From assembly GCF_023507705.1 (NCBI RefSeq), contig NZ_JALBGD010000001.1, positions 62,001 through 126,000 of the forward strand: a stretch of 64,000 nt of DNA, read 5' to 3'. Positions 18,762-27,427 of the stretch are shown here, piece after piece (within the stretch, counting starts at the first letter, position 1; each line of letters begins with the position of its first letter). Position numbers and translations under genes: made by a program. A model generated the notes under the pieces. The model had not been told where the DNA came from. It ran no database searches and saw only the letters and a program-made list of their open reading frames with translations. The DNA comes from Stappia sp. WLB 29 (GTDB lineage Bacteria > Pseudomonadota > Alphaproteobacteria > Rhizobiales > Stappiaceae).

Positions 18762-19598
18762 TCAGTTGCGGCGCAGGTGCCGGGTGAGGCGAAGCTCGAT
18801 CTCGTCCCAGAGCCGTCGCAGCGCCTCGACGACGATGAGATAGAGCACGGCCGCCCAGATATAGGCCTGGAAGTCGAAGGTGCGCGAGTATGCCCGCCGC
18901 GTCTCGCCCATCAGGTCGAAGATCGTCACCAGCGAGACGATGGCGGAGCCCTTGATCATCAGCACCAGCTCGTTGCCATAGGGGCGAAGCGCGACGATCA
19001 TCGCCTGCGGCAGGACCACCTTCCAGAAGGTGATGCCCTTACGCAGGCCGAGCGCGGCTGCGGCCTCCCACTGGCCCTTGTCGACATTCTGCACCGCGCC
19101 GCGCAGGATCTCGGCCTGGTAGGCAGCCGTGTTCAGGGTGAAGGCGAAGACGGCGCAATACCAGGCGTCGCGGAAGAACCACCACAGGCCGATGTCGCTG
19201 AAGAAGGGGCGGAACGTGCCGGCGCCATAGTAGATCAGGAAGGTCTGGGCGAGCAGCGGCGTGCCGCGGAAGAAGTAGACATAGGCGTAGGCAATCCCGG
19301 AGATGAACGGGTTGCGCGAGGCGCGCGCCAGCGCCACCGGCAGCGACAGTGCCGCGCCGGCGACCATCGACAGGCCGACCAATTGCAACGTGATGACGAT
19401 GCCGTCGAGATACTTCTGCCAGTAGTCCCGGAAGAAGTCCGACAGGACATTGCTGGCGAGGTAGTACAGCAGGTTGGCGCCGGCAACGATCCAGAGCGCC
19501 ATGAGGAGATGGCCGGCGATGCGCGTTCCGGTCCAGCGGCGCTGGCGGGCCGGCGGAGCCGGCTGCGGGGCGAGCGTCTCGTTGCTGACCCAGCTCAT
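18762..19598 (-). CDS. Polar amino acid ABC transporter permease (HisM/ArtM-like)
   Basis: 278 residues of an inner-membrane permease. About five core helices, with the EAA loop GQWEAAAALGLRKGITFWKVVLPQA near residue 175, which docks on the ATPase. FFRGTPLLAQTFLIYYG is the family's periplasmic-side motif. The start at ATG 19598 overlaps the stop of the other permease by four bases (ATGA). Substrate unknown; a polar amino acid or opine is likely. Confidence 0.92.
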   Translation of the reverse strand: MSWVSNETLAPQPAPPARQRRWTGTRIAGHLLMALWIVAGANLLYYLASNVLSDFFRDYWQKYLDGIVITLQLVGLSMVAGAALSLPVALARASRNPFISGIAYAYVYFFRGTPLLAQTFLIYYGAGTFRPFFSDIGLWWFFRDAWYCAVFAFTLNTAAYQAEILRGAVQNVDKGQWEAAAALGLRKGITFWKVVLPQAMIVALRPYGNELVLMIKGSAIVSLVTIFDLMGETRRAYSRTFDFQAYIWAAVLYLIVVEALRRLWDEIELRLTRHLRRN

Positions 19599-20308
19599 CG
19601 CGGTGCCTCGCCTCGCCGCGTCCAGGTCTCGATCCGGGACAGCCCGGCAGACGAGATCATGGACAGAGCCAGATAGATCAGGCAGGCGCCACCGAAGAAC
19701 AGGAAGGGCTCCTTGGTGACGCGGGCGGCGATGCCGGCCCACCGCAGGAGGTCGTCGAGCCCGATAGCCGACACGAGGGCGGTTTCCTTGAGCAGGATCA
19801 GCCAGAGATTGCCGAGCGCGGGCAGGGCGAGGCGGATCAGTTGCGGCAGGATCACAAGACGCATCGTCAGCGAGCGGCTGAGGCCGAGCGCATAGCCGCC
19901 TTCGTACTGCCCTTGGCGGATCCCACGGAACGCCGAGAGGAAAGCCTCCGAGGCGTAGGACGAGAACACCAGCGACAGCGCGACCATGCCGGCGATGAAC
20001 GAGTTCACGTCAACGGTCGCGCCGGTGACGAAGACGCGGGCGATCTCGTTGAGCAGCATCTGTCCGCCGTAATAGACGAGGAACAGGGTGAGAAGCTCGG
20101 GTAGGCCGCGGAAGATGGTGGTGTAGACATTCGCCGCCGAACGCAGTGACGGTTCGCCGGAATTCTTGGCCAGCGCGATCAGGAACCCGAGCACGAGGCC
20201 GAAGGGCAGCGAGGCCAGCGCCAGCGACACGGTGACGAGAACGCCGCGCGCGATCTCGTCGCCCCAGCCGTCCGGGCCGAACGCTATCAGGGTGAGGGCT
20301 TCATTCAT
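19595..20308 (-). CDS. Polar amino acid ABC transporter permease (HisQ/ArtQ-like)
   Basis: 237 residues, second membrane subunit of the same importer. IFRGLPELLTLFLVYYGGQ is the family motif and the EAA loop is GQYEGGYALGLSRSLTMRLVILPQ near residue 150. It begins with ATG 20308, 63 bases after the binding-protein gene, and overlaps the next permease by four bases. A stem-loop sits in the upstream gap. Confidence 0.92.
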   Translation of the reverse strand: MNEALTLIAFGPDGWGDEIARGVLVTVSLALASLPFGLVLGFLIALAKNSGEPSLRSAANVYTTIFRGLPELLTLFLVYYGGQMLLNEIARVFVTGATVDVNSFIAGMVALSLVFSSYASEAFLSAFRGIRQGQYEGGYALGLSRSLTMRLVILPQLIRLALPALGNLWLILLKETALVSAIGLDDLLRWAGIAARVTKEPFLFFGGACLIYLALSMISSAGLSRIETWTRRGEAPR

Positions 20309-20329
20309 GCGACGGAACCGCTGGTCTTA

Positions 20330-20356
20330 GCGGGACGGCAGACGACTGCCGCCCGC
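20330..20356 (-). promoter_or_regulatory. Intercistronic hairpin between binding protein and permease genes
   Basis: Stem GCGGG(A)CGGCAG/CTGCCGCCCGC, 11 pairs with one bulged base and a 4-base loop, in the 63-base gap after the binding-protein gene. Such hairpins commonly protect the upstream message or reduce read-through so the binding protein exceeds the membrane subunits; this role is inferred. Confidence 0.45.
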
Positions 20357-20371
20357 GAGGTTCAACGGTCG

Positions 20372-21151
20372 TCAGCCGCCATAAACGTCGAAGTCGAAAT
20401 ACTTCGACTGGATCTGCTCATAGGTGCCGTTGGCGCGGATCGCCTCGATGGCCGTGTTGAACATTTCCTTGAGCTCGGGCTCGTTCTTGCGGATGGCAAT
20501 GCCGGCGCCCTCGCCGTTGATCACCGGATCCGGCGTCAGGGTTCCGAGCAGCTTGCAGCAGGCGCCGTCCTCGGTGGCGAGCCACTCGGACAGGACGACG
20601 ACGTCGTCGATCACCGCATCGATGCGGCCCGAGGCGACGTCCAGCTTGTACTCGTCCGGCGTCGGATAGAGCTTCAGCTCGGCATCGCCGAGCTTGGCCT
20701 CGGCATAGTTGGAGTGAGTGGTCGACGACTGCGCGCCCAGCAGCTTGCCGGCCAGCGCTTCCTTGGTCGCAGCCGGAATGTCGCTGTCCTTGGGGACGGC
20801 GATGGCCGGTGGCGTGTTGTAGTACTTGTTGGTGAAATCGACCTTCTGCAGGCGCTCCTCGGTGATCGACATGGAGGCGATTACTGCGTCGAACTTGCCG
20901 GCCTGCAGCGCCGGGATCATGCCGTCCCAGTCCTGGACAACGAACTCGCACTCGACCTTCATCTCGGTGCAGAGCGCCTTGGCGATGTCGATGTCGAAGC
21001 CGACGAGTTGGCCGTCGGAGGTTAGGTTGTTGAAGGGAGGATAGGCGCCCTCGGTGCCGATCAGCACCTTGGTCCAGTCCTTGGCCTCGGCTGCGCCTAC
21101 GGTAGCAATGGCCAGCGCGGCTGCAGCCGCGATCTTCATCAAACGCATCAT
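20372..21151 (-). CDS. Periplasmic polar amino acid binding protein (HisJ-like)
   Basis: 259 residues. The signal peptide is KIAAAAALAIATVGAAEAKD, cleaved about residue 22. The binding domain opens with VLIGTEGAYPPFNNLTSDGQLVGFDIDIAKAL, the standard family-3 solute-binding start, and continues with DFTNKYYNTPPAIAVP. It is probably the first gene of the importer operon: binding protein, hairpin, two coupled permeases. No ATPase gene follows or precedes it in the window; the next gene downstream of the permeases is the PLP enzyme. Confidence 0.92.
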   Translation of the reverse strand: MMRLMKIAAAAALAIATVGAAEAKDWTKVLIGTEGAYPPFNNLTSDGQLVGFDIDIAKALCTEMKVECEFVVQDWDGMIPALQAGKFDAVIASMSITEERLQKVDFTNKYYNTPPAIAVPKDSDIPAATKEALAGKLLGAQSSTTHSNYAEAKLGDAELKLYPTPDEYKLDVASGRIDAVIDDVVVLSEWLATEDGACCKLLGTLTPDPVINGEGAGIAIRKNEPELKEMFNTAIEAIRANGTYEQIQSKYFDFDVYGG

Positions 21152-21346
21152 GTGTCCCCTGCGGTACTGTTTTCTGCCCGCGTCCATTTTTTCGGCGCGA
21201 GGTCAGATTTCATACTCCCACCAAAATTATCCGAAGTTCAACCGCTTTACGCTGGATTGTCCCCATCGCTTGCGCAGAACGGGGAACGTTGTTCCGCAAT
21301 TGTTTCCGGTATCGTAGGGGAAAGTGCAGGGATTTTTGCGTCTGGA

Positions 21347-22636
21347 CTAGCGTGCAGCGAGGCCGTAATCGCCGAAACTGATGAAATCGACGAGCTGTCC
21401 CTCGGCGACCGACATCATCTCCTCGGGAATCTCGATAAGGCCGTCTGCCTCGCGCAGTGAGGTGATGAGGCCTGAGCCGTCGCGGGCGAACTTGCGCACG
21501 ACGGTCCGCCCGGTCGCATCGCGGCCCAGAATGCCGCGATAGAACTCGCGGCGGTCGGGCTTCTTCTTCGGCACGGAGAAGGCGGCCGGGATCTGGTAGC
21601 GAACCGGCTCGAAGAAGGTGCCGCCGCCGAGCGCAGACAGGACCGGCAGGACGTAGAGAAGGCCGCAAACCATGGCGGCGACCGGATTGCCCGGCAGGCC
21701 GAGCGTGACGCAGTCGCCAATACGGCCGAAATTCATCGGCCGGCCCGGCTTGATCGCCAGTTGCCACATGTGCCGGCTGCCGAGTTCGTCGATGGCGTCG
21801 ACGAAATGGTCCTCCTCGCCGCGAGAGGCGCCGCCCGTCGTGACGATGACATCGTGGCTCGCTGCGGCGCTTGCCAGCGCTTCACGCACCGCCTCCGAGC
21901 GATCCGGCAGGATACCGAAGTCCGTGACATCAACGCCGCTTGCCGCCACCAACCCCGACAGGAGAAAATGGTTGCTGTCGTAGACGCCTCCGGCAGGCAA
22001 AGGCTGGCCGGGGCGGCGCAACTCGTCGCCACTGGAGACCAGCGCCACGCGCAGCTTGCGGAACACGCCGACCCGGTCCGTGCCGGTGGAGGCGATCGCC
22101 GCGATGTCCTGCGGTCTCAGCCTGGCGCCGGCCCGCACCAGCACCTCGCCGGCCTTCAGGTCTTCGCCGGCCTTGCGCCGGTTGGCGCCGGGCTTCAGGC
22201 CGGGCGGAACATGCACGAAAGTCCGCCCGCCGCGCTCGGCGATTTCGCAGTCCTCCTGCATGGCGACCGTGTCCGCGCCCTCCGGCATCAGGGCGCCGGT
22301 GAAGATTCGCGCCGCACTGCCGACGGCGAGCGGGGCCTCGAGCGGATGGCCCGCCGCGATGCGCGCGGAGACCGGCAAGAGGCCGTCGCCGGCGGAGAGA
22401 TAGTGCTCATGGAGAAACGCGTAGCCGTCGACGGCTGAATTGTCGGCGAGCGGGACGTTCTGAGGCGCCGAGACGGCTTCTGCCAGAATACGGGCATGGG
22501 CGTGGTCGAGCCCGACGGCCTCTCGCTCAACCACCGGGACGACCCGCTCGCGTAGGATGGCCAGCGCCTCCGCATGGCTCAGCCGGTCGCGGTCGTGCAG
22601 GAAGCAGTCGTCAAGCAGTCGTCTGGTCGGAGCCAT
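21347..22636 (-). CDS. moeA: Molybdopterin molybdenumtransferase
   Basis: Inserts molybdate into adenylylated molybdopterin to finish the molybdenum cofactor, in the cytosol. 429 residues. Visible are LADNSAVDGYAF near residue 64 (catalytic Asp region), GEDLKAGEVLVRAGARL, VALVSSGDEL, the MoaB/Mog-type motif IVTTGGASRGEEDHF and LGLPGNPVAAMVCG. Its start lies inside the 3' end of mobB (26-base overlap), the last gene of the fdhD-mobA-mobB-moeA operon that serves the FDH encoded nearby. Confidence 0.95.
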   Translation of the reverse strand: MAPTRRLLDDCFLHDRDRLSHAEALAILRERVVPVVEREAVGLDHAHARILAEAVSAPQNVPLADNSAVDGYAFLHEHYLSAGDGLLPVSARIAAGHPLEAPLAVGSAARIFTGALMPEGADTVAMQEDCEIAERGGRTFVHVPPGLKPGANRRKAGEDLKAGEVLVRAGARLRPQDIAAIASTGTDRVGVFRKLRVALVSSGDELRRPGQPLPAGGVYDSNHFLLSGLVAASGVDVTDFGILPDRSEAVREALASAAASHDVIVTTGGASRGEEDHFVDAIDELGSRHMWQLAIKPGRPMNFGRIGDCVTLGLPGNPVAAMVCGLLYVLPVLSALGGGTFFEPVRYQIPAAFSVPKKKPDRREFYRGILGRDATGRTVVRKFARDGSGLITSLREADGLIEIPEEMMSVAEGQLVDFISFGDYGLAAR

Positions 22637-23165
22637 GTCGCGTCCCGGAAAGTCCGCAGGTGGTCAGGATGAAGCTGGCGATGCCGTCGATATCATCGAG
22701 ATGGTAGACCGGCAGGGCCGTATCCGCCACGGCGCTGTCCGAAGCGATGGCGACCACATGCGGATCGCCCGGTGAGAGCGGCTCGCCGCGCGCAGCAGAA
22801 GACCGCCGCAGCTCCAGCTTGGGCAGCGGCGTGCGCTTGTAGCCCTCGACCAGCACCAGGTCGCAGGGCGACAGGCGGGCAAGGATCTCTTCAAGCGAAG
22901 GTTCCGCCTCGTCGCGCAATTCGTGCATCACGGCCCAGCGGCGACCCGACACCAGGGCCGTCTCGACGGCACCGGCCGTCCGGTGGCGATGGCTGTCCGT
23001 GCCCTCGTGGTCGATGTCGAAGGCGTGATGTGCATGCTTGACCGTGGCAACGCGAAACCCGCGCGCCGTGATCGCCGCGACGAGGCGCTCGGTCATGGTG
23101 GTCTTGCCGCTGTTCTTCCACCCGGCGATGCCGAAGACCGGGGCAGGGGCGCTTTCGTCGGTCAT
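22611..23165 (-). CDS. mobB: Molybdopterin-guanine dinucleotide biosynthesis adaptor MobB
   Basis: 184 residues. P-loop GTP-binding protein that assists MobA in forming the bis-MGD cofactor. The opening VFGIAGWKNSGKTTMTERLV holds Walker A (GWKNSGKTT), and VKHAHHAFDIDHEGTDSHRHR is the typical MobB switch region; LVLVEGYKRTPLPKLEL follows. ATG 23165 overlaps the mobA stop by four bases. It overlaps moeA by 26 bases at the 3' end, so three cofactor genes are tightly coupled. Confidence 0.93.
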   Translation of the reverse strand: MTDESAPAPVFGIAGWKNSGKTTMTERLVAAITARGFRVATVKHAHHAFDIDHEGTDSHRHRTAGAVETALVSGRRWAVMHELRDEAEPSLEEILARLSPCDLVLVEGYKRTPLPKLELRRSSAARGEPLSPGDPHVVAIASDSAVADTALPVYHLDDIDGIASFILTTCGLSGTRHGSDQTTA

Positions 23166-23788
23166 GCTCCGGCCTTCAGGAGATCTTCGGCGGCAGCCAG
23201 ATCCTCGGGCGTGTTGACGTTGAAGAACGGATCGGGCGCGCCGGGCGGCGGGGTGAAGTCGGCGCTCGTGTTGGGATGCAGGTCGACGAAGGCCAGCACC
23301 TTTCGCGTCGTACCCTGGCGCAGGAAAGTCTCGAGCGAGTCCGCGACCGCGACCGGCCAGTAGCCGAAGACCGGGTGCATGTGCCCGTCGGCCCGGGCCA
23401 GCACGATCCGTTGCGGATCCTCGCTGCGTGCGGCAACGAGGCGGGCAGCAAGATCCACCGGATAGAACGGCGTGTCGCCGGCGACAGACACGATTCCGTC
23501 CGTACCCGGAGCATGGATCTGCGCCCAGCGGAGACCCGCGAGAACGCCCGCCAGCGGCCCGGCAAAGCCCTCGACCGGATCGGGCGCGACCGGCAGGCCG
23601 AACTCGGCGAAGCGCCCGGCCTCGCCATTGGCGTTGAGCACGAGAGGGCCGACCTGCGGCCGAAGCCGTGCGATGACGCGGGCGAGCATGGTTTCGCCGC
23701 CCAGCGGCAGCAGCGGCTTGTCGCCGCCGCCCATGCGGCGAGCAAGGCCGCCGGCCAGGATGCACCCTGCGAGATCTGCAGTGCTCAT
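23162..23788 (-). CDS. mobA: Molybdenum cofactor guanylyltransferase
   Basis: 208 residues. Transfers GMP from GTP to Mo-molybdopterin. The nucleotide-binding signature CILAGGLARRMGGGDKPLLPLGG is at the start (LAGG-x-x-x-R-M-G-x-x-D-K pattern), and VAGDTPFYPVDL holds the metal-binding Asp. It ends in NVNTPEDLAAAEDL, as expected. Start ATG 23788 overlaps the fdhD stop by four bases. MGD is needed by the FDH catalytic subunit at 28868. Confidence 0.94.
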   Translation of the reverse strand: MSTADLAGCILAGGLARRMGGGDKPLLPLGGETMLARVIARLRPQVGPLVLNANGEAGRFAEFGLPVAPDPVEGFAGPLAGVLAGLRWAQIHAPGTDGIVSVAGDTPFYPVDLAARLVAARSEDPQRIVLARADGHMHPVFGYWPVAVADSLETFLRQGTTRKVLAFVDLHPNTSADFTPPPGAPDPFFNVNTPEDLAAAEDLLKAGA

Positions 23789-24705
23789 GCGGCATCGCCC
23801 TCGCTGCGCGAGCCTTTGCGGGCGTGGCGCGGATCCTCCCGCTCGCCTGCCTCGTGCAGCGCGTCGTACTCGACCCGCTCGGGCCCCGACAGCACGACGA
23901 AGCGCTGGCCACGCGCCCGGCCGACCAGCGTCAGCCCGACGCGGCGGGCAAGCTCCACGCCCCAGGCGGTGAAGCCCGAGCGCGAGACGAGAATGGGAAT
24001 GCCCATCATCGCGGTCTTGATGACCATCTCGGAGGTCAGCCGGCCGGTCGTGTAGAAGATCTTGTCCTGCGGCGGGATATGGTTGAGCCACATCCAACCG
24101 GCGATCTTGTCGACGGCATTGTGCCGTCCGACGTCTTCCATATAGGCGGCCGCCCGGTCTTCCTGGCACAGCACGCAGCCGTGAATCGCCCCGGCCTCCA
24201 GATAGAGCGAGGGCTGGGTATTGATCTTACGGGTGAGGGCGTGCAGCCAGGAGGTGCGAAGGCGGGCCGAGGGGTCGAGCACGATCTCGTCGAAGCGCTC
24301 CATCACATCGCCGAAAACGGTGCCTTGCGCGCATCCGGAGGTGCGCACCTTCTTCTTCATCTTCTCCTCGTAGTTGGTCTCGCGCTCGGTGCGCACGACC
24401 ACAACCTCGAGGTCGTCGTCATAATCGATGCCGGTGATGCGGTCGTCCGGCCGCAGCATGTTCTGGTTCAGCAGGTAGCCGACGGCCAGCAGATCCGGAC
24501 GGTCGCCGATCGTCATCATCGTGACGATCTCCTGCGCGTTGAGATAGAGTGTCAGCGGCCGCTCCGTGACGACGCGGATCTCCACCTCGCGGCCGGTCTG
24601 GTCGATGCCGGTTACCGGGGTGGACAGGCGCTCGTCCTGCGGATCGGGCCGGACGAGAAAATCCGGCAACCGTTCCGGAGCAACGTCTTTTCGAAGGTTC
24701 TGCAA
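23785..24705 (-). CDS. fdhD: Formate dehydrogenase accessory sulfurtransferase FdhD, variant Cys pattern
   Basis: 306 residues. FdhD passes sulfur from IscS to the molybdenum site of formate dehydrogenase. The family blocks are RPLTLYLNAQEIVTMMTIG, YMEDVGRHNAVDKIAGW and TGRLTSEMVIKTAMMGIP. In E. coli the sulfur relay uses a C-x2-C pair; here that segment reads SGCAQGTVFG, with only one Cys, while another pair appears in IHGCVLCQEDR about 65 residues later. Start is taken as TTG 24705, because GGGAGGGAGG lies five bases upstream; a longer TTG start at 24780 lacks such a site. It heads the fdhD-mobA-mobB-moeA operon. Confidence 0.9.
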   Translation of the reverse strand: MQNLRKDVAPERLPDFLVRPDPQDERLSTPVTGIDQTGREVEIRVVTERPLTLYLNAQEIVTMMTIGDRPDLLAVGYLLNQNMLRPDDRITGIDYDDDLEVVVVRTERETNYEEKMKKKVRTSGCAQGTVFGDVMERFDEIVLDPSARLRTSWLHALTRKINTQPSLYLEAGAIHGCVLCQEDRAAAYMEDVGRHNAVDKIAGWMWLNHIPPQDKIFYTTGRLTSEMVIKTAMMGIPILVSRSGFTAWGVELARRVGLTLVGRARGQRFVVLSGPERVEYDALHEAGEREDPRHARKGSRSEGDAA

Positions 24706-24831
24706 GCTGTCCTCCCTCCCGTGCGACTCGAAATCCCCCGCGAAACGGGACCCACGGCGCACGGTGTCTATTGCAATCAAACTAGGGAAGGAGGGGCGAG
24801 GCTGGCAAGGGGACGGACGCGCGCGCCGGCC

Positions 24832-25290
24832 TCAAGCCGATATGGCGCGCGGCTGCGTGTTGAGACGGGCCTGACGGGCGGCACTGAAGATCACCGCAGA
24901 GGCGAGATCGTCATAGCTCGCGAGATCCGGCGCCTGGCAGATCGGGATGTAGAGGTTCGACAGCACGCCGTCCTGCGAATCGAGCGCATCAGCAAAGAAC
25001 ATCGGCATGCCGGGCAGAAGACGCGCCGTATCGTCGCGCCGGTCGATGATCTGGCAGCCGATGTGCCGGGTGTCGTCGATAATGCGCGCGTAAGCGCTTT
25101 CGACTGCGCCGCACTCGCCCTCCAACACCTGGAAAAAGGTGTGTCCGGCGAGCAGCAGCGCACCCGTGAGTCCGTCTCGGGCATTGTTGCGGCGCGCGAC
25201 CGCGAGCAAGCGGTTGACCTCCTCGTCGAACGACAAGGTCATGTCGCTAAAGTTGATCCTGCTCCTGTAGCTGAGCCGGGTGATGGTCAT
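24832..25290 (-). CDS. BLUF-domain blue-light photoreceptor protein
   Basis: 152 residues, a BLUF domain (about residues 1-95) with a short C-terminal extension, i.e. a stand-alone sensor of the PixD/BlrB kind. The flavin pocket residues are all visible: Tyr in LSYRSR (residue ~7), Asn in RRNNARDGLTG, and Gln in TFFQVLEG. RHIGCQI follows, as in other BLUF domains. The start ATG 25290 has GAGG six bases before it; ATG 25314 is possible. Output partner unknown. It sits between fdhD and a second BLUF gene on the same strand. Confidence 0.85.
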   Translation of the reverse strand: MTITRLSYRSRINFSDMTLSFDEEVNRLLAVARRNNARDGLTGALLLAGHTFFQVLEGECGAVESAYARIIDDTRHIGCQIIDRRDDTARLLPGMPMFFADALDSQDGVLSNLYIPICQAPDLASYDDLASAVIFSAARQARLNTQPRAISA

Positions 25291-25421
25291 GGACTGCCTC
25301 GATGCGTCTGTCATGACATGCAGTCTAGTGACAACCCCTTGGTGTTCCGTAAGTGGAAAACCGAAGTCTTGCCTGTGACCATTAACTCGCTGGCAAGCAA
25401 GCAGGATCGCCGCTGCGAGGC

Positions 25422-25889
25422 TCAGACCAGGAGTGCCGCCCGCGTGTAGCGGCAATCCTCGATCCGCCGGGCAAGGCACTGGACCGCATCTGCGACCTGC
25501 GCGAAATCGGCGGAGGCTGGGCCTGCCAGCACATCGGCAACCTTCGCGGGCATTTCCATGCGATGGTCCTGCGTGCTGGCCCCGTTGTTGGCAAGGCAGA
25601 GCCAGCAATGGGGAAACAGGCGGGCGTCGAGCGGGCCTTCGCAGAGAAGTTCGACGCGGGAAAGCCCGAGATCCCTCTCTGTGCAGGCGCGGCTGTCCGC
25701 GAGCCCCGAAGCCTCGCCCTCCAGCCAGAGCAGGACATGATCTCCCTGTCGCAGAAGAGCGCCTGTGACACCGTTGAGGCGGTTGAGACGACGTGTCCGG
25801 TCGAGCAGGCGGTCGACTTCCGGAGAAGGAACGCCGTCAAGGGAGCTGCCGTCGATACGGGCTCTGTAGCAGATCGCACTCAGCACCAT
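25422..25889 (-). CDS. Degenerate BLUF-domain protein lacking the flavin Gln
   Basis: 155 residues, clearly related to its neighbour: LSAICYRARIDG keeps the Tyr, RRLNRLNGVTGALL keeps the Asn, and the next strand reads HVLLWLEG. The position of the essential Gln (FFQVLEG in the neighbour) is occupied by Leu. The hydrogen-bond switch of BLUF photochemistry needs this Gln, so this copy should be light-insensitive even if it binds flavin. ATG 25889 follows AAGGATCGG; a longer TTG start at 25955 is less likely. It is 131 bases upstream of the intact copy, so the pair may form one transcript. Confidence 0.75.
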   Translation of the reverse strand: MVLSAICYRARIDGSSLDGVPSPEVDRLLDRTRRLNRLNGVTGALLRQGDHVLLWLEGEASGLADSRACTERDLGLSRVELLCEGPLDARLFPHCWLCLANNGASTQDHRMEMPAKVADVLAGPASADFAQVADAVQCLARRIEDCRYTRAALLV

Positions 25890-26160
25890 TTTTCCGATCC
25901 TTGCTTGCGGTGTCCCCAGCCACCCTTGCAGTTTGCCGCGCAAGGTCTCGACCAATGGTTAAGGAGACGTCGACGGGCACGTGAAAATCGCTCCCTGCTG
26001 CCGTTTTGTCGCGTTTGCGCCGGACATGAACGCAGATGTGCCGGGCGTGTTTGCGGGGCTGCGACGGGAAAGCAATTGACGTTTCCAGGTGCGGCCTTAC
26101 GTTCCGCGCATGTGATCGGGCACGGGAACCGTGATGTTCTGGAAGAAAAAGAGGGATGCA

Positions 26161-27339
26161 ATGCCGACGCGCGAAGAGGTCCTTGCCGAGCTTTCCAAGG
26201 TCAAGGGGCCGGATCTCAAAGGGGATATCGTGTCGCTTGGCCTTGTCTCGGATGTTTTCATTTCCGAGGGGAAGGTGATCTTTTCGATCACCGTGCCGGC
26301 GGAACGGGCGCAGGAGCTGGAGCCGATGCGGCAGGCGGCCGAGAAGGTCGTCGGCAAGCTCGCCGGCGTCGAGAAGGTGCTGGCGGCGCTGACCTCCGAG
26401 CGCCAGGGCGGGGCGGGAACCAAGACGCCGCCGGTGCGACCGGCCCCCGCCGCCGCCGACATGGGCAGTGTCCCGCCGCCGATGCAGCGCCGTGCGGCGC
26501 ATGCAGCGCCTGAGCAGGCGGCAAAGCCTGGCGTGCCGGGCGTGAAAGCGATCATCGCGGTCGCCTCCGGCAAGGGCGGCGTCGGCAAGTCGACCACCAC
26601 CTGCAATTTGGCGCTCGCGCTGCAGGCGAACGGGCTCAAGGTCGGCGTGCTCGATGCGGACATCTACGGCCCGTCGATCCCGCGCCTCTTCCGTGTCTCG
26701 GGCCGGCCGGAACCGGTTTCCGGTCGCATCCTCAAGCCGCTGGAGGGCTACGGCATCAAGGTGATGTCGATGGGCTTTCTCGTGGACGAGGAGACCCCGA
26801 TGATCTGGCGCGGGCCGATGGTGATCTCCGCCATCACCCAGATGTTGCGCGAGGTCGCCTGGGGCGAACTGGACGTGCTCGTAGTCGACATGCCGCCGGG
26901 AACCGGCGACGCGCAGCTGACCATGGCGCAGAACGTTCCGCTGGCCGGGGCGGTGATCGTGTCCACGCCGCAGGACCTGGCTCTGATTGACGCGCGCAAG
27001 GGGCTCAACATGTTCCGCCGCGTGGATGTGCCATTGCTCGGCATCGTCGAGAACATGAGCTACTTCCTGTGCCCCGATTGCGGCGGGCGCCACGACATCT
27101 TCGGCCATGGCGGAGCGCGTGCGGAAGCCGAAAAGCTGGGCGTGCCGTTCCTCGGTGAAGTTCCGCTGGATATGGCGATCCGCATCAACTCGGACGCCGG
27201 TACGCCGGTGACCGTTACCGACCCTGAAGGAACCCATGCCGCGATCTATCGCGACATCGCATCGAAGGTATGGGCGGAGATCGAGCGCAACCGCGAAGGC
27301 GGACAGCGCGCCGCGCCGCGCATCGTCATCGAGAGCTAG
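26161..27339 (+). CDS. mrp: Mrp/ApbC-type Fe-S cluster carrier ATPase
   Basis: 392 residues. The N-terminal MIP18-like domain reads LSKVKGPDLKGDIVSLGLVSDVFI (residues ~9-32), then a Pro/Ala linker, then the deviant Walker A VASGKGGVGKSTTTCNLAL near residue 140. DMPPGTGDAQLTM is the Walker B/switch region, and YFLCPDCGGRHDIFG carries the C-x2-C that binds the bridging [4Fe-4S] cluster at the dimer interface. It delivers Fe-S clusters in the cytosol. GAGGG precedes ATG 26161; an ATG at 26134 is also in frame. It lies between the cofactor operon and the Fe-S-rich FDH operon. Confidence 0.92.
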   Translation: MPTREEVLAELSKVKGPDLKGDIVSLGLVSDVFISEGKVIFSITVPAERAQELEPMRQAAEKVVGKLAGVEKVLAALTSERQGGAGTKTPPVRPAPAAADMGSVPPPMQRRAAHAAPEQAAKPGVPGVKAIIAVASGKGGVGKSTTTCNLALALQANGLKVGVLDADIYGPSIPRLFRVSGRPEPVSGRILKPLEGYGIKVMSMGFLVDEETPMIWRGPMVISAITQMLREVAWGELDVLVVDMPPGTGDAQLTMAQNVPLAGAVIVSTPQDLALIDARKGLNMFRRVDVPLLGIVENMSYFLCPDCGGRHDIFGHGGARAEAEKLGVPFLGEVPLDMAIRINSDAGTPVTVTDPEGTHAAIYRDIASKVWAEIERNREGGQRAAPRIVIES

Positions 27340-27390
27340 GGTCACCCCAGGCACGCATCCTTCAGGGGGGAAAGCCTGGACGTCTTGTGC

Positions 27391-27426
27391 AAGGGCTTCG
27401 CGGCCGAGTGTCGCGAAGCCCTTTTT
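27391..27426 (+). terminator. Intrinsic terminator after mrp
   Basis: Stem AAGGGCTTCGCG/CGCGAAGCCCTT with a 9-base loop, followed by a run of T residues, 51 bases past the mrp stop. It isolates mrp from the FDH operon downstream. Confidence 0.88.
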
Positions 27427-27427
27427 G

